This document shows, one piece after another, positions 1 through 10,890 of a DNA stretch of 15,317 nucleotides. The DNA comes from Cephalothrix simula. Taxonomy: Eukaryota; Nemertea; Palaeonemertea; Archinemertea; Cephalotrichidae. The stretch covers positions 1 through 15,317 of the forward strand of contig JAXIUW010028897.1 of NCBI GenBank assembly GCA_035591015.1, written 5' to 3'. The notes beneath the pieces were generated by a model. That model was not told where the DNA came from. It worked only from the letters and a program-made list of their open reading frames with translations, and did no database searches. Position 1 is the stretch's first letter; each line of letters begins with the position of its first letter. The position numbers and the translations under genes are program-made.

Positions 1-12
1 ATTCCGAGTATT

Positions 13-18
13 TTTATT
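13..18 (-). promoter_or_regulatory. Candidate polyadenylation signal AATAAA
   Basis: On the minus strand this reads AATAAA, about 270 nt after the possible stop at 286-284. It would make 1-283 a 3' UTR if exon h is terminal. AATAAA is frequent by chance in DNA this AT-rich, and the cleavage site and downstream element fall outside the window, so the call is tentative. Confidence 0.25.
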
Positions 19-145
19 CTCAATTTATGCTCAGTAAGTCATGCACTGTACTTGTATTGATTTGTACATACGTGCTCGATAACTTCCAAGTAAGTTACTC
101 AGAAGTCATTCGTCCAGGCGTACTGCTTTTACCCCTGTGAACATA

Positions 146-253
146 GTTGACATAGGCCTTTACTTAATTCATACGATCGTTTTAGCTTATCATAACCTAA
201 ACTATAAATTTAATGGACGATTCAATTCAACACAACAATGCATATTCTTAAAC
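146..253. repeat. Diverged interspersed repeat, copy 1
   Basis: This segment matches the reverse complement of 4317-4424. Shared blocks, in the same order, are cataggcctttt-like, atacgatcgt, ataacctaa, tttaatgg, a diverged attcaatt/attcattt block, caacacaacaatgca / taacacagcaatgca, and attcttaaac / attcctaaac. Similarity ends abruptly on both sides. No coding capacity is seen. It lies just 3' of exon h on the gene strand. Family unknown; a short non-autonomous element is likely. Confidence 0.6.
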
Positions 254-287
254 GTACTCAAGTACTTAAGTTTTATGTAATACTTAC

Positions 288-491
288 TTATCAATCACTT
301 GAGCTCCATAACTTCCATCCTGATACTTCACTGTCTTGAATGATGCCAGCTTTTTGCCCTTATAGGTAAGTTGATAGTCTACATCGTAGATTATCTGATC
401 TTGCTTAGCCTCTACGTTGCACAGAAAATGAGTTGGAATGTTGCTGAAAGTAGGCTTGAGGCTGAATTCAGCCACGTTTCCTGTGATGCAT
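288..491 (-). CDS. Exon h (most 3' seen): second beta-rich region, possible C-terminus
   Basis: The acceptor reads taatatttcag at 492-494. The exon is 204 bp to a strong donor (gataa|gtaagta). It encodes 67 whole codons with only two cysteines. It has alternating beta-type stretches (FSLKPTF, IIYDVDYQLTYKGKKL, ASFKTVKY). The frame also stops at once if the donor is not used: gat aag taa, with TAA at 286-284, ending the protein ...VIDK. Exon h may therefore be internal or terminal. The continuous open frame, the phase match and the acceptor support the exon itself; the 3' boundary is uncertain. Confidence 0.82.
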
Positions 492-1108
492 CTGAAATAT
501 TATAATAAACTAGAGGTGCCACATGCACATTGACGGTTTTTATATTAAGAAGATCAGAAGTCGCAAGGTCATTGGGTGCATATTTTCAGCACTGGAATGG
601 TTTATAAAAAATGCATTAAGCGCACTAGCGGCCCAAAGGGGGGTTAGATGAAAATAAAAGGTACTAATCAGCCCCTTACGTACCATTATCTAACACATAT
701 ATAAATTTAATACAAATCTATCGAGCAGATCCTGAGATAACTGGACTTAATAAAAATGTTAATAATGATAATTGGGTCATTGTTAAATAGATTCATGAAA
801 ATAATTGATAATCTAAGGCTGAACGTCAAGATTTTACATTTTGGATGATTTCATAAACACCTATGCTGTTTAAATTCAACGATCGATGGGTTAAATTAAA
901 TATAAAAAAAATTTCGCAACTGTTGCTAAAACTAATGTGCCTAATTTAAATTTAACTTTGTTCCACAAATATTGCTACATTTCTTTTTAATACTATCTAT
1001 AATTGATTTCACAACTACCTACATATGATTCATGACCATTGTCATTAGTTGACTGATTTTAGCGAATGTCTATTGCTTAAATGTGTAATGTTATTTTAAA
1101 ATTCATAC
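492..1108 (-). other. Intron between exons g and h (617 bp)
   Basis: The donor is gtatgaat and the acceptor taatatttcag on the minus strand. The content is AT-rich with no further exon-like frame. A purine-rich ggcccaaaggggggttag patch near 630 is the only compositional outlier. Nothing else is seen. Confidence 0.75.
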
Positions 1109-1321
1109 CTAAGTGGCTTGCAGTCTTCAGCAAAATAACCACCACAAATATTTGTACAATTAGAAACAGCACAGCAAGTGTAGCAATGCTCTAGTCTAGG
1201 CGAATATCCATTATCACTTTCATCATTGGTTATTGCACACTGGTCTGTTGCAGGCTTTGCTTCAATCGCTCTAGCACATTGGTTTGTGCATGCGTGACAG
1301 GAAATTCCTAGACGGTCACAC
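1109..1321 (-). CDS. Exon g: cysteine-dense segment
   Basis: The acceptor reads tttcgctacag and the donor gtatgaat. The exon is 213 bp, entering with one base and leaving with two, with 70 whole codons. It contains 11 cysteines, at codons 1, 8, 11, 15, 28, 46, 49, 50, 55, 59 and 67. These include CHACTNQC and CYTCC, followed by CTNIC. One NCT sequon is present. The density and the CC pair suggest a compact disulphide-bonded extracellular domain. The spacing does not match the 25-residue modules upstream and I cannot assign it to a named family. The split codon to the next exon is ag|a, Arg. Confidence 0.83.
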
Positions 1322-1714
1322 CTGTAGCGAAAATATTTTGTTTTCAGAAGAAAGAATAATTCTAAATGTTTAATTCAATCATATATATTCAATTTATTAA
1401 TTAATTATTATTCCGTGTATAGTTTTAAATTTTGACTGAAATAGCACATACATCACCTACAAGCATTAGCAGTCACGTTTAAAAAAACTAATATTGACTT
1501 ACAAAATTTAAAGTTATACAAATAATTAGCTTTATTTACCTAAAGCATTTTACAAAAATCGATACAAATAACCAATATGTATAACCAATAAAGACTCAAA
1601 TAAATGATATAAATATCTAAAAATAACATATATTAAAAATAAAAGTCTAGAAAATTTCAAATTTATACTGGAATGAAGAAAATTTATATAAACATTTTAT
1701 TAGTCAAAGGTTTT

Positions 1715-1766
1715 AGGTTATAGACGTAGTATAACCTGAATTCAATTTTAATTTTATTGAATTCAG
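1715..1766. repeat. Two adjacent hairpins
   Basis: The first hairpin is aggttata, 7-nt loop, tataacct (1715-1722 with 1730-1737). It runs directly into the second: ctgaattcaat, 9-nt loop, attgaattcag (1736-1746 with 1756-1766, 11-bp perfect arms). The first includes the ttaggttatagacg word shared with the repeat at 4317-4424. Role unknown; the remnant end of an element is possible. Confidence 0.5.
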
Positions 1767-2461
1767 TTTTTATGTCAAAAAATTATTCTGTTGGCGGCAT
1801 TGGTGTTAAAGGGATGTGAATTTTATTTCATCTAGATATAAAAACACATAAAGCAACAGTGATTTTATGCAAGCAGCGGTTGTGAATATTTTTGTTTCAT
1901 ACAGATGCATGTGCGTTGCAACCGTAAAATTGGCTTGGAAGTCAAGAAGATGTGGCCAGAATTTAAATGTAATTCCTGAAAATTATTGATTACACATGTG
2001 CTCATTGGAAGTATAATTAATACTGTTATTTATGAATTAATAGTTCATGTGAACTTCAAGTGTACCTTCTGAAGTATAAGGAAATGGTATGTCCGCAACT
2101 GAAAGCAATTCCTGGTATCAAACTAATACAGTTTGGAGCCGGGTGTGTATGTATTCTTCACTGATTGCTCTTAGATATATCGGGGATGGATTTCGCCTAT
2201 CGTCATATTATTTTCACATATTATTTGATAGAAAAATTATGTTTTAAAGTTATTGTTTAAATTTTTGTATTAATATTTATTTTAAATTGACTTAAAGAGC
2301 TATTAGATGTCTAAGAAAGAATTAAATTCAAACGGAGTTGCTTTAGTAAAAATGATATGATTTTTAGAAATATGATTTCTTTGGAAAATTTCGATAAAAA
2401 TATTTTTTCACTAAAAAGATAGACTTCCAAACCATGCAAACAAGATCTACACGACAAACAA

Positions 2462-2496
2462 CAATAACGTTAACACTTTATCTACTAACGTTATTG
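2462..2496. repeat. Perfect inverted repeat, 11-bp arms
   Basis: caataacgtta at 2462-2472 pairs with taacgttattg at 2486-2496 across a 13-nt loop. It lies within the large intron. No poly-T tract or gene context gives it a terminator role. Confidence 0.5.
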
Positions 2497-4316
2497 ACAT
2501 CATATCAAAAGTTAACGACATTGAGTTTAATAGTAATGTCCATTAGCTTTAAATATGCAATGGGCTGAGGTAAGGTGGGGAGGACTTGAGGCATCATACT
2601 TACGGGCTTATGACATAATTTCTGAAACAAGCGAAAAACTCATCTAAACGGGAGATAGAAAAGAAATAGGGGGTAGAGTTCACAGCATATTTTGCAAATA
2701 GTTGGCTAAAAGGCATTCTCACCAAATCACGAAATGTAACAAGCACATTTTCTCGTCCATACATGCACACATCATAACGTGATTTGTGATTCTACACATG
2801 AACACATTTCAGATAGATATATTTATGTTTATGGCATAATTAATATATACTGACATTCAATATCTACACATATCAACAAAAATGCAACTTCTTATGTGAG
2901 ATATCCGATTGAAGTTATTTATTGATGTATTTATTGATTTTTAATTCATATTTTAATAACGAAGAGGGAGATAAATATCACATATTTTAGTTCAATAAAT
3001 AAATTTTTGTTAATAACTACTTTATCATAATTTAGGATCAACTACCGGAACATTGACTGTAAATATTTTGTCGCTCCTACTAATTATGAAATTATCTTTA
3101 GACGCTTAATTCAAATCCAAATTAAATCATTAATGACCATTAGGTTTCATTATTGGTTTAGTTATCAAGAGCACCTTATCGAAAAATTGAAGAAATATAT
3201 TTAATAATTTTGTTCTAAACATTGTAAAATACTGAAAGCAAAAACAGAAAAAAAAAATAGAAATTAATTCATAAAATAGATCATACAATTTTTTTCAAAA
3301 GGTTATTTCACTTAAGAAGGCTATTTAATGAGTATTGAGTATCAGTTAGTTCAGGAAATTTAGACTTAAAAATTTTAAAGATTTTGAGAAAACATCTAAA
3401 GATCGGAAAAATATATGTGTTTAAAGAATATTGGGCAATGCCTGTTAATGCTACAACATTTATTTTTGTCTCGTAACCAATTACATTGAATATATAAGTA
3501 TATGTGCTCTACAAAAATGCAGAAAGGGTAGCTTAGAAAAAAATGTACCCTGTTACAACTTCAAATACAGGATTAAATTGGCTTTTTGGCTTTTTCCCGC
3601 GTTTAGGTTTTTTTCCTGATTTTTTTGACCTCTTATTTCTTATTATATACCATTTATTATTTCTGAAAGTAAAATTAGTAGATTGCATGGTTTTAAACTT
3701 ATGTTTATAGTTTTAAGTAAGGTGAATATAGTGAAATAAGTGTAGGGATGTGTTTTTAGTTTGGTTTAAGTGTTACGTTAACGGTTTATTAGAGATGTGC
3801 AATAGGAACTTTTTTTGCAATTATTTTTTTTTAAATTTAGGATTAGAAAATATTTTGAAAGAGTGTGGCTTTTTGTGCCATAATTATAAGAATAATTTGA
3901 CACTGTTGTTCGGAATTTTCCTACCAATATTATTTTCAAAATACATACTGAATGACTTTTAACCTACATGTATTAATAAAATTTGAAAAAAGCATTAGAA
4001 TTTGTTATTTTATCTAAAACTAGATTTTAACATTTTAAAATGGATACATTTCAAACAACAGTGCTTTTACATCTTATTTTAACAATTAAGGTCTCTTAGA
4101 TTGGGATTAAGCATATTTGATTAAAGCAAAACACTGTCCAAACGACCCTAAAGATTTAAACGACCTACCACATTTAGATGGGAAACACGCCTCAGCTGTT
4201 TCACACAATTATTCGGACGTTCGTTTTATGTTTGCATTTATGTTACTATGACGAGTTCATTGCACAAGACCAGTTATTTATATAATGATACATGTATATA
4301 ATATGTTAATTGCCTT

Positions 4317-4424
4317 GTTTAGGAATGTGCATTGCTGTGTTAAATGAATTGGCCATTAAATTAATTAGGTTATAGACGATCGTATAAGTTAGGTTATTAT
4401 GATAAATAAAAGGCCTATGGCAAC
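4317..4424. repeat. Diverged interspersed repeat, copy 2 (inverted relative to copy 1)
   Basis: This is the reverse-complement counterpart of 146-253, inside the 9.3-kb intron. It contains ttaggttatagacg, gatcgtata and aaaggcctatgg. The first of these 14-mers also occurs at 1713-1726, beside a hairpin, suggesting a third, partial relative. No target-site duplication is obvious. Confidence 0.6.
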
Positions 4425-5625
4425 CAAAAAAGCTTTTAAAAACATGCGAAGTGCATTAGTTGCAACTAGATCTTTTGGCTATCGTTGCGTAATAGCATTA
4501 TCAATTAGCTATTGAAATATCAGGTTGCAACTCGTGCGCTTGCGACCTGTAGAAGAAGTTTGCGTTTTGTATCCTTTTATGTACTAAAATTAAACTTCAG
4601 ATGCTGCCGCAACCCGGGAAATAAAATATTTCGATTTTTTTTCAATGTTGATAAAAAGTTAGATATACATAGAATTTGTGTATAAATGTTAAAGGCTATC
4701 GGAAAATATTAGTTTTTTAAAAACTAGGCATCTAAATGTAGTAGGTCCTTTAGAATAGATTTCGTTTTGTGTCTTCCCTTAAAGTTCTGCCTTTATGAAA
4801 AAGGTATTGACGGATAGATGAATGCATGATGCACTAGTGATGCACTTGTCATTGAATATATTATGATAATTTTCATGCATTATGCAAATTCTATTCATGC
4901 ATCAGTGAAGAAACATTTTGATGCAGGAAGTGGCCTCTACCCAATGTTCGACCTAACCATAGGTGTTTTATTAGTGTTATTCATCTGACCTTTTATGGTA
5001 TATATTTCTACACTCAGGCGGATCATTATCCTTAGGGGGGACACTACATGTGATGAACCTTCTGATATCAGTATCATTTTTGTCTCTAATAAATATAAAT
5101 AAATAATAGCTGTCTGAGACACTAGTCAAACTTTATTACACCTTTTCGCAAATAAGAAATGACTAGTTTAGTATAATATGCAACTAAATATAAAAGTAGT
5201 TGTCTACAAAAATATTTCACAGATTTCTGATTTATTAATAATTTTTTGACTAAAGTATCTAGAACTAAAGAACTAAAAAATTTCCTTAATTTAAAGTTGG
5301 ATTACATTTTTCTAAATTTGGAAATATCTCAAACCATGTTTCATAAACAAAATAAATGTTAAAAGCTTTTCTTTCTCATTTGGAAAAAGTATAAGAACTA
5401 TAAAAACTAAATGGTGTCTGTATAGAATATCTGAAATCGAATACATTAACAAAGTGCTTAAACGTTTAGGTTAATACCAAATGTTGATTAGTTTTAGGTG
5501 GGATGATTTAAGACATCACAGATTGATCTCATTAAAGTATTCATCTTTAAATACACTGTCTAATATTCCAATGCTTTAAAATATATGACGATTGTCATTT
5601 TGAAAAAAATACATAAATTGAATTA

Positions 5626-5998
5626 GACGCCTACTAAATTACTACTGTATGACGATGGTAATATAGTAGTTACTCTGATTGACAACTCCTTTTCTTTGTT
5701 TTTCAAGTACCTATTTAAAATTAGGTTTAACGCAATGATAGTCAGATGCTAGTTACATTTTCATAAGTTCTTGGGAACTACTCAAGAACTTGGGAACTAC
5801 TCACTTATAACTATTTCATCTCTAAATTACTACGACCATCATATTACCATCGTCGAACTATTGATAAAAATTCTTGTTGAATAGTTGGTATTTATAACTA
5901 TAGTTATAACTATCGTCGCTATTTTTGCACCTCTAAATTACTATGGTCCGACTATAGTTGGCCAACTATCGTAATATAATAGTAATTTAGAAGGGGTC
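5626..5998. mobile_element. MITE-like foldback element, about 373 bp
   Basis: The left end tta-gacgcctactaaattacta and the right end, read on the other strand, tta-gaccccttctaaattacta, differ at two positions over roughly 21 bp. The ends are flanked by TA on both sides (5624-5625 and 5999-6000), consistent with a Tc1/mariner-type TA target duplication. Inside are further inverted copies: gacgatggtaatat (5651-5664) with its complement at 5841-5854; perfect palindromes ttataactatagttataa (5892-5909) and atagttggccaactat (5954-5969); and extra ctaaattacta words at 5822 and 5933. No transposase frame is present, so it is non-autonomous. A PIF/Harbinger origin (TTA/TAA target) is an alternative. 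Confidence 0.6.
5770..5803. repeat. 19-bp direct repeat inside the foldback element
   Basis: cttgggaactactca occurs at 5770-5784 and again at 5789-5803. The stretch 5766-5790 also forms a hairpin (agttcttg with caagaact). It lies in the centre of the MITE-like element. Confidence 0.6.
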
Positions 5999-6562
5999 TA
6001 AAAGGCTAGGGTATGCTTCTTTGAAATGTTTTTTTTTATTAAAGTTCAGCTACAAAATTATGATAATTATAAATGTATGATACTATTTAATTCTGTGACA
6101 ATATTTTTTCGCATTTAGAATTATTGAAATTTGTTCGTTTTTTAACAGTTAATTTTTATGAAATATAATATACTACTTAGTTTTAAAACGACTAAAACAC
6201 CTTTTCCCATATCAGAAAGATGAATACTTTTATTCACAGACAAATGTTCTGTATGCAAGACATTATTATTTCCAACTGTAAAACTTAAATTAAAACTTCA
6301 CTGGACATTACTTAAATTATGTTTTTAATGAGTTAGTTATTTATAAGAACTATTTAGGCATTATAATTATATTATTTGCACCTTTAACTTTTGAAATGTT
6401 CATGGTTTTTGAAAAGGCTGAATAGCTTTTTCTTTTTGGTGCAAACAAAGGTTATAACATAATATACAAAGCATGCAGTACATGGATTTGTGACGTCACA
6501 ACAGAGGCTTTACTTCCTGTCAGATGTTGGAAGTTTTGTGTCTGTGATGCTGAGATCAGGTT

Positions 6563-6653
6563 GGGTGATGCCCATGCATGGTTGTATGATGATGACAATA
6601 TAAGAGATAGGGTGATGCCCATGCATGGTTGTATGATTATAATGTAAGAGATT
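6563..6653. repeat. Tandem duplication, 47-bp unit, two copies
   Basis: The unit gggtgatgcccatgcatggt... starts at 6563 and again at 6610. The first 28 bases are identical, a small indel follows, then a similar aatataagagat / aatgtaagagat tail. Each copy contains the palindromic ccatgcatgg. Two overlapping minus-strand open frames across it repeat the same peptide words and are products of the duplication, not evidence of a gene. Confidence 0.75.
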
Positions 6654-6689
6654 ACACAATACCAAAAGAAAAGACATGCACTGACTGAT

Positions 6690-6815
6690 AGACATGGCGT
6701 CGCAATGTGCAAAGCAGAGCGCAGCGCGCACGCAGCATGCGAACAAAACAAGAAACATGCAGTTATTAGGGGTCCGCCGCGGCATGCGAAATTTTTTGAC
6801 TAATGCGCATGCGTT
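6690..6815. other. CpG- and GCATGC-rich patch in an AT-rich intron
   Basis: The segment contains gagcgcagcgcgcacgcag, tccgccgcgg and gcgcatgcg, with repeated GCATGCG words. This is a marked rise in GC and CpG compared with the surroundings. It has no long coding frame and no tRNA-like box pair. It may be a repeat insertion or a regulatory patch; I cannot tell which. Confidence 0.35.
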
Positions 6816-9260
6816 GAACCTGTTACCACATTTTGTTTCAAAATCGCAATAACAGATTCTTGGCCTTTTTAGATAGGGTTATTTTAATCTTTTTCCATAG
6901 CCAACCCAATATAGCGACCGCAGCGAATAATTTTGAATTCTTATGCACTATATGTTGAAAGAGGACGTCACAAAAACTTAATTGCAAATAAATTGATTGT
7001 TCAGAAATAATAAAAAAAAAGACGAAACAAAAAAATTAACATAATAATAAGTTTAACGTAAGATAAAAATTCATACCTTTTAGATATATCATATCTTGTT
7101 TGATAGATATTGAATCGTTTACTTTTGCCACTATTAAACATGCACAAAAAGTTATAGTTACGTTTTAGTATTTACTTTATATAAGCAAATAAAGATACAT
7201 GAAACAAAGGGTCTGTACTATTAAACGCGCTGCTTAATTTTTTATGCGCAATAAAACAAGTATTTCGCTTACATAGCGCTCGCTGCGACTTCATCATCGC
7301 ATGCAAAACTCACAAGAACAATTTTATTCAATTCCGAAATTCCACGTACAGACACCAAACAACATAAGTAAACAAATTATCATTGTTAACATTTTATAAA
7401 ATTTCAAAATTAATTCATTTCAAACCTAAAATTGTGCATGATCTAATTGTGAGCTTAATTTTTTACACCTCAATCCAAAACCATGCATTGGCATACTATT
7501 AAATGGGCAAGAATAAACAATTTGAACTAGTTCAATAGTTTAACCATAATAAAACGGATTAGCGGCATCATTGAACAGTTCTACAGACCGAAAAACCCAG
7601 TCCCATTCGCACATGCGCTTTATTGCGTTAGTTGGCATGCATCAGGTCTAATTTAGATATATAATTCAGAACCACGCTCTGTCAAAGCCAGATACTAATG
7701 GGGTCTACTAATTGGATAGGTAAACTAGGTCATTGCGACTTGATTGTCATTTGCCGTTCCTAGATAGACCAGGAAATCAAAAATTTTTAACTAATAGATA
7801 TGTGAGGGTTAAATTCTACTAGGATTTTTAAAAGATAGAGGCATCACCCTTTTTAATCACGAGCCGAAGTTGCGTTTATTCCTTATACTGGTTTTAAGAT
7901 GTGCGCGCTGATGTAATTACACATTATAGAATATTTAGTGATTTAGTGGTATTCTGAAAGTGATATAACTTTGTGCACTGCAATAAAATTATGTTTTATC
8001 ATTTATTCCAAATGATTTTTTTAAAACAGATAATGTTTTTATAACATAAACCATGCATAACTTACATTACACATTCTCCAAATGTAATAAAATATCTGCC
8101 ACTCTTGCTACCCTGATATCCACTGTTGCCTTTCATTTAAACTTTTTAAAAAATTATATCAATGAAATGCCTTTCATCCTCCAAGTGATGATACAACAGT
8201 AATTGCAACATGAAATGTTATTTTGTGTAATTGCCGCCGTCCACTAAGTGTTAGTAAGTTTAAGCAGTACCACCTTATCTTGCAGCTGCTATATTATTTT
8301 TTAATTTAGGTTAATTAAACTTTGAAACGGTTAAGAAATAATTATAACCCCAATCAATAAAACGAAGGTATAAATGTGCATTCAAGAACACAACTAAAGA
8401 TTTTCATCAAAAAGTTTATAATCCTGTGAATACCTTTCCACTAATCAAAATGCGACAAATGTCACTATCCAATATTTTACTGTGGATTCTAGAACTTCAT
8501 ACATGTTAGTTAAGAAAAAAAATTAATAAAATTAATTAATTCACTCTAAAATATTTTGGTTAACCAACAATTTACTTGCCAGTAATTTGGATAGCCTTTT
8601 ATATCCCATGATAAAGATGACTGAAATCTAAAATCGATTTAAAATTTAGTTCTAGTTTCTGTGAAATTTATCTCACCACTGTTTCTGCACCTTTAAATGT
8701 CCAAAAAATGGATTTTACCATTCCTAATATTACCTATTTTAATTTAGCTCTGCAAGAATATAAATATTGTTTATTGTCAGGTGGAGGAAGGTACAACATT
8801 CTAGTCTTAGTACCCTATGTCCAAGATATTGTGAACCACCCTGCCTTATAGTATGTTGAATTTATTTGTTAAATCTACAGTATAAGTGAATGTATTTGGC
8901 TACTAACTAGGTCTAAGGTATTGAATAGATTTATCAAATATATACCACATATATGGGTAATATCTTACATGGATCGTTGTTTTGATAAAAATAATAATAA
9001 AAAAAGAATTTTAAATAAGTAATGAAAAGATAAAATTATATTGAAAGAATTTTTGAATGTTTTATCACTACTAATGTAGATCAACTCATGGATATAGCTG
9101 CATATGATTGGTTTAAATTTTGATTCGTATTACTACCCAAAAGTATTATTACCAGCTACCATCCATCGCTTATCTACCAAAGTAAAAAATTAAGTGAGAA
9201 ACAAGAAAAATCATAAAAAAATTAAACATGCCTCTCATTAAATTCGATATTAAGCATAGG

Positions 9261-9276
9261 AATCCTCATGAGGATT
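9261..9276. repeat. Perfect 16-bp palindrome
   Basis: aatcctcatgaggatt reads the same on both strands. It is isolated within the large intron; no function is inferred. Confidence 0.5.
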
Positions 9277-9757
9277 TCATCCATTTTTAAGAATGGTTGA
9301 ATTTCACATTAGTTTTTCCTATACCAAATACTAAAATTATTATGATTAAATTTTTCTACTTTAGCAGTTTACTTTTAATGGTTGTTCTACTGCATTTTTT
9401 TATATCATCGCATGTTTTAGAATTTAGAAATCATGCTGTTTAAAAGCAGCAAAAAGCTTGAAATTTTCGGGTTGTTATAACTGGCTATTTCAGAGGTGGT
9501 TCTTTTGTTGTAATAATATCAACAAGGAAACTGTTAGAACCAGCATTAAGCGAGGATGGATAGTATGACATAAGGGATATAGCTCTCATCGCGTGTCAAC
9601 CAAAAAAACGTACCTTAAATGGTCTATAGGTTGGTTCGACCTGAAAAAAGCAGGGTGTCGCTACTCAGAATAAAGTGCAGGGGTATTTTGGGTGGTGCGG
9701 GTTAGAAAATTGAAAACTAAATGGGTTGTGGTAGGGAATTTTACATCTAGGGTCCAT

Positions 9758-9779
9758 CATCTGTTCACATAAACAGATG
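9758..9779. repeat. Small inverted repeat
   Basis: catctgtt (9758-9765) and aacagatg (9772-9779) are separated by 6 nt. A short hairpin in the large intron with no attached gene. Confidence 0.4.
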
Positions 9780-10221
9780 TTTGATTTGAAAGTTTGGGAA
9801 GAAACCATGCAAAACAATGCACTTTGCCGTTCGTTGACATCAATAAAATATCATTTTTCAAAAGTAATTTTACAATTTTCAACATGCAAAATATGCTCCA
9901 GAACCTTTTGGACATTAAAGGAGAGAGATTTGCTTTATTTCCCTTCTAATTCATAAAAGTTTATAAAACCTTGAGATTTTGTGTGTGTCGGTAGTTCCTT
10001 AGACCATGACAGGTGGATTAAAATTTGAATTAAGGTGTGATCTGTACAAATGTAACTATATATCTTTACGAATTAAGTCAGAATTTAGTCAGAAAGCGAC
10101 GGGATCCTCTCCGGATTCGATGTTATGCTAGGGGTACTTCCCTGACGCATATCGGAATATGTGTTTTAAATATTTTTATTAATAATCAATTGAAAGTGTA
10201 TGTGTCAAAAAGAAATAAATT

Positions 10222-10249
10222 TTCCTAGTTCCTAGTTCCTAGTTCCTAG
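10222..10249. repeat. Heptamer tandem repeat (ttcctag)4
   Basis: Four perfect copies of ttcctag, about 400 bp from the 5' splice site of the large intron. A simple microsatellite, likely to vary in length between individuals. Confidence 0.85.
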
Positions 10250-10651
10250 TAGTTTTTATAATTGATTCAGTTTAATATGAAACATTTTTCTGTTAATGTT
10301 TTTTGATATCATACAAACGGTTATGTGCATTGTTGAATCCTATGCCTTACTACAAGGATCGGGATCTGATGCAATTTTCCCCTTTCTTCTAATTCTACTT
10401 CCTCCTGATTTTGAGTGAAAAACTGGATGTTAGGACTAAAATAATTTTTTATAATCATTATGATGTAAAAACATAATAACTGTAGTTAGTGTGCTCAAAA
10501 ATTTGTTAGCAAATAAAAATTAAAGCATACTGGAGTGTTTTCAGTTCAAGGAATTCCAAGAGGAGTATATCCCCAGATACGTATCAAAATACGGTATTTG
10601 GGTTGGCTATGGTTATGTATTCCCATACCACATTTTAAGCTGTTAACGTAC

Positions 10652-10890
10652 CTCGAAGAGATATCGACTAGTGACATTTCGATTCTTTTAAGGTCAGCGC
10701 TGACACCAAACATGTCCGTTAAGTGGTTAGGTCGACCACAAGGTACAGTGTTTGTGTCTACAAAGTTAGGAAGTCGACCATATTGTTTGTATGTAGCACA
10801 CTTTTCATACGGGTTGATGTAGTAGCCTGTTTCTTGGTCACACTTTCTGCCTTGCTCACAAACGTGTAGGGTCGCTGTTGTTGTAACATT
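10652..10890 (-). CDS. Exon f: Cys-containing linker domain
   Basis: The acceptor reads tgaattccag and the donor tcgag|gtacgtt. The exon is 239 bp, with 79 whole codons plus two bases. Only this frame is open; the other two stop early. It begins with an NVT sequon. Four cysteines follow: CEQGRKC, then a single Cys after GYYINPYEK, then VPCGRP. The remainder (MFGVSADLKRIEMSLVDISS) is cysteine-free. Two bases (ag) are left over and join g of the exon at 1321 to give AGG, Arg, across a 9.3-kb intron. An extra small exon inside that intron cannot be excluded, but none is needed. Confidence 0.82.

Larger units (their letters stand above)
1322..10651 (-). other. 9.3-kb intron between exons f and g
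   Basis: The donor gtacgtt at 10651 and the acceptor cgctacag at 1322 join in frame (AGG). No exon that must be inserted was found. The intron holds an inverted repeat copy (4317-4424), a foldback element (5626-5998), a tandem duplication (6563-6653), a CpG-rich patch (6690-6815), a heptamer tandem repeat (10222-10249) and several palindromes. Short open frames on both strands (for example 3750-3962, 4937-5122 and 6452-6785) look random: they are AT-rich, lack family features and several lack an ATG. Confidence 0.65.

Noticed and set aside
2066-2098. A 33-nt minus-strand microexon (ctttcag ... agaag|gtacac) that would fit the frame between exons f and g
   Set aside because: The donor is poor at +5, and such short fits arise by chance in 9 kb. 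Exons f and g already join in phase without it.
3750-3962. Plus-strand open frame rich in Phe, Leu and Asn
   Set aside because: Composition follows the AT-rich DNA; it opens at GTG and shows no recognisable motif.
6452-6785. Two overlapping minus-strand open frames with Cys- and His-containing peptides
   Set aside because: They are created by the 47-bp tandem duplication and the GC-rich patch; there are no domains and no splice context.
10535-10822. Plus-strand open frame of 95 codons
   Set aside because: It lies opposite exon f, whose minus-strand frame has correct splice sites and phase.
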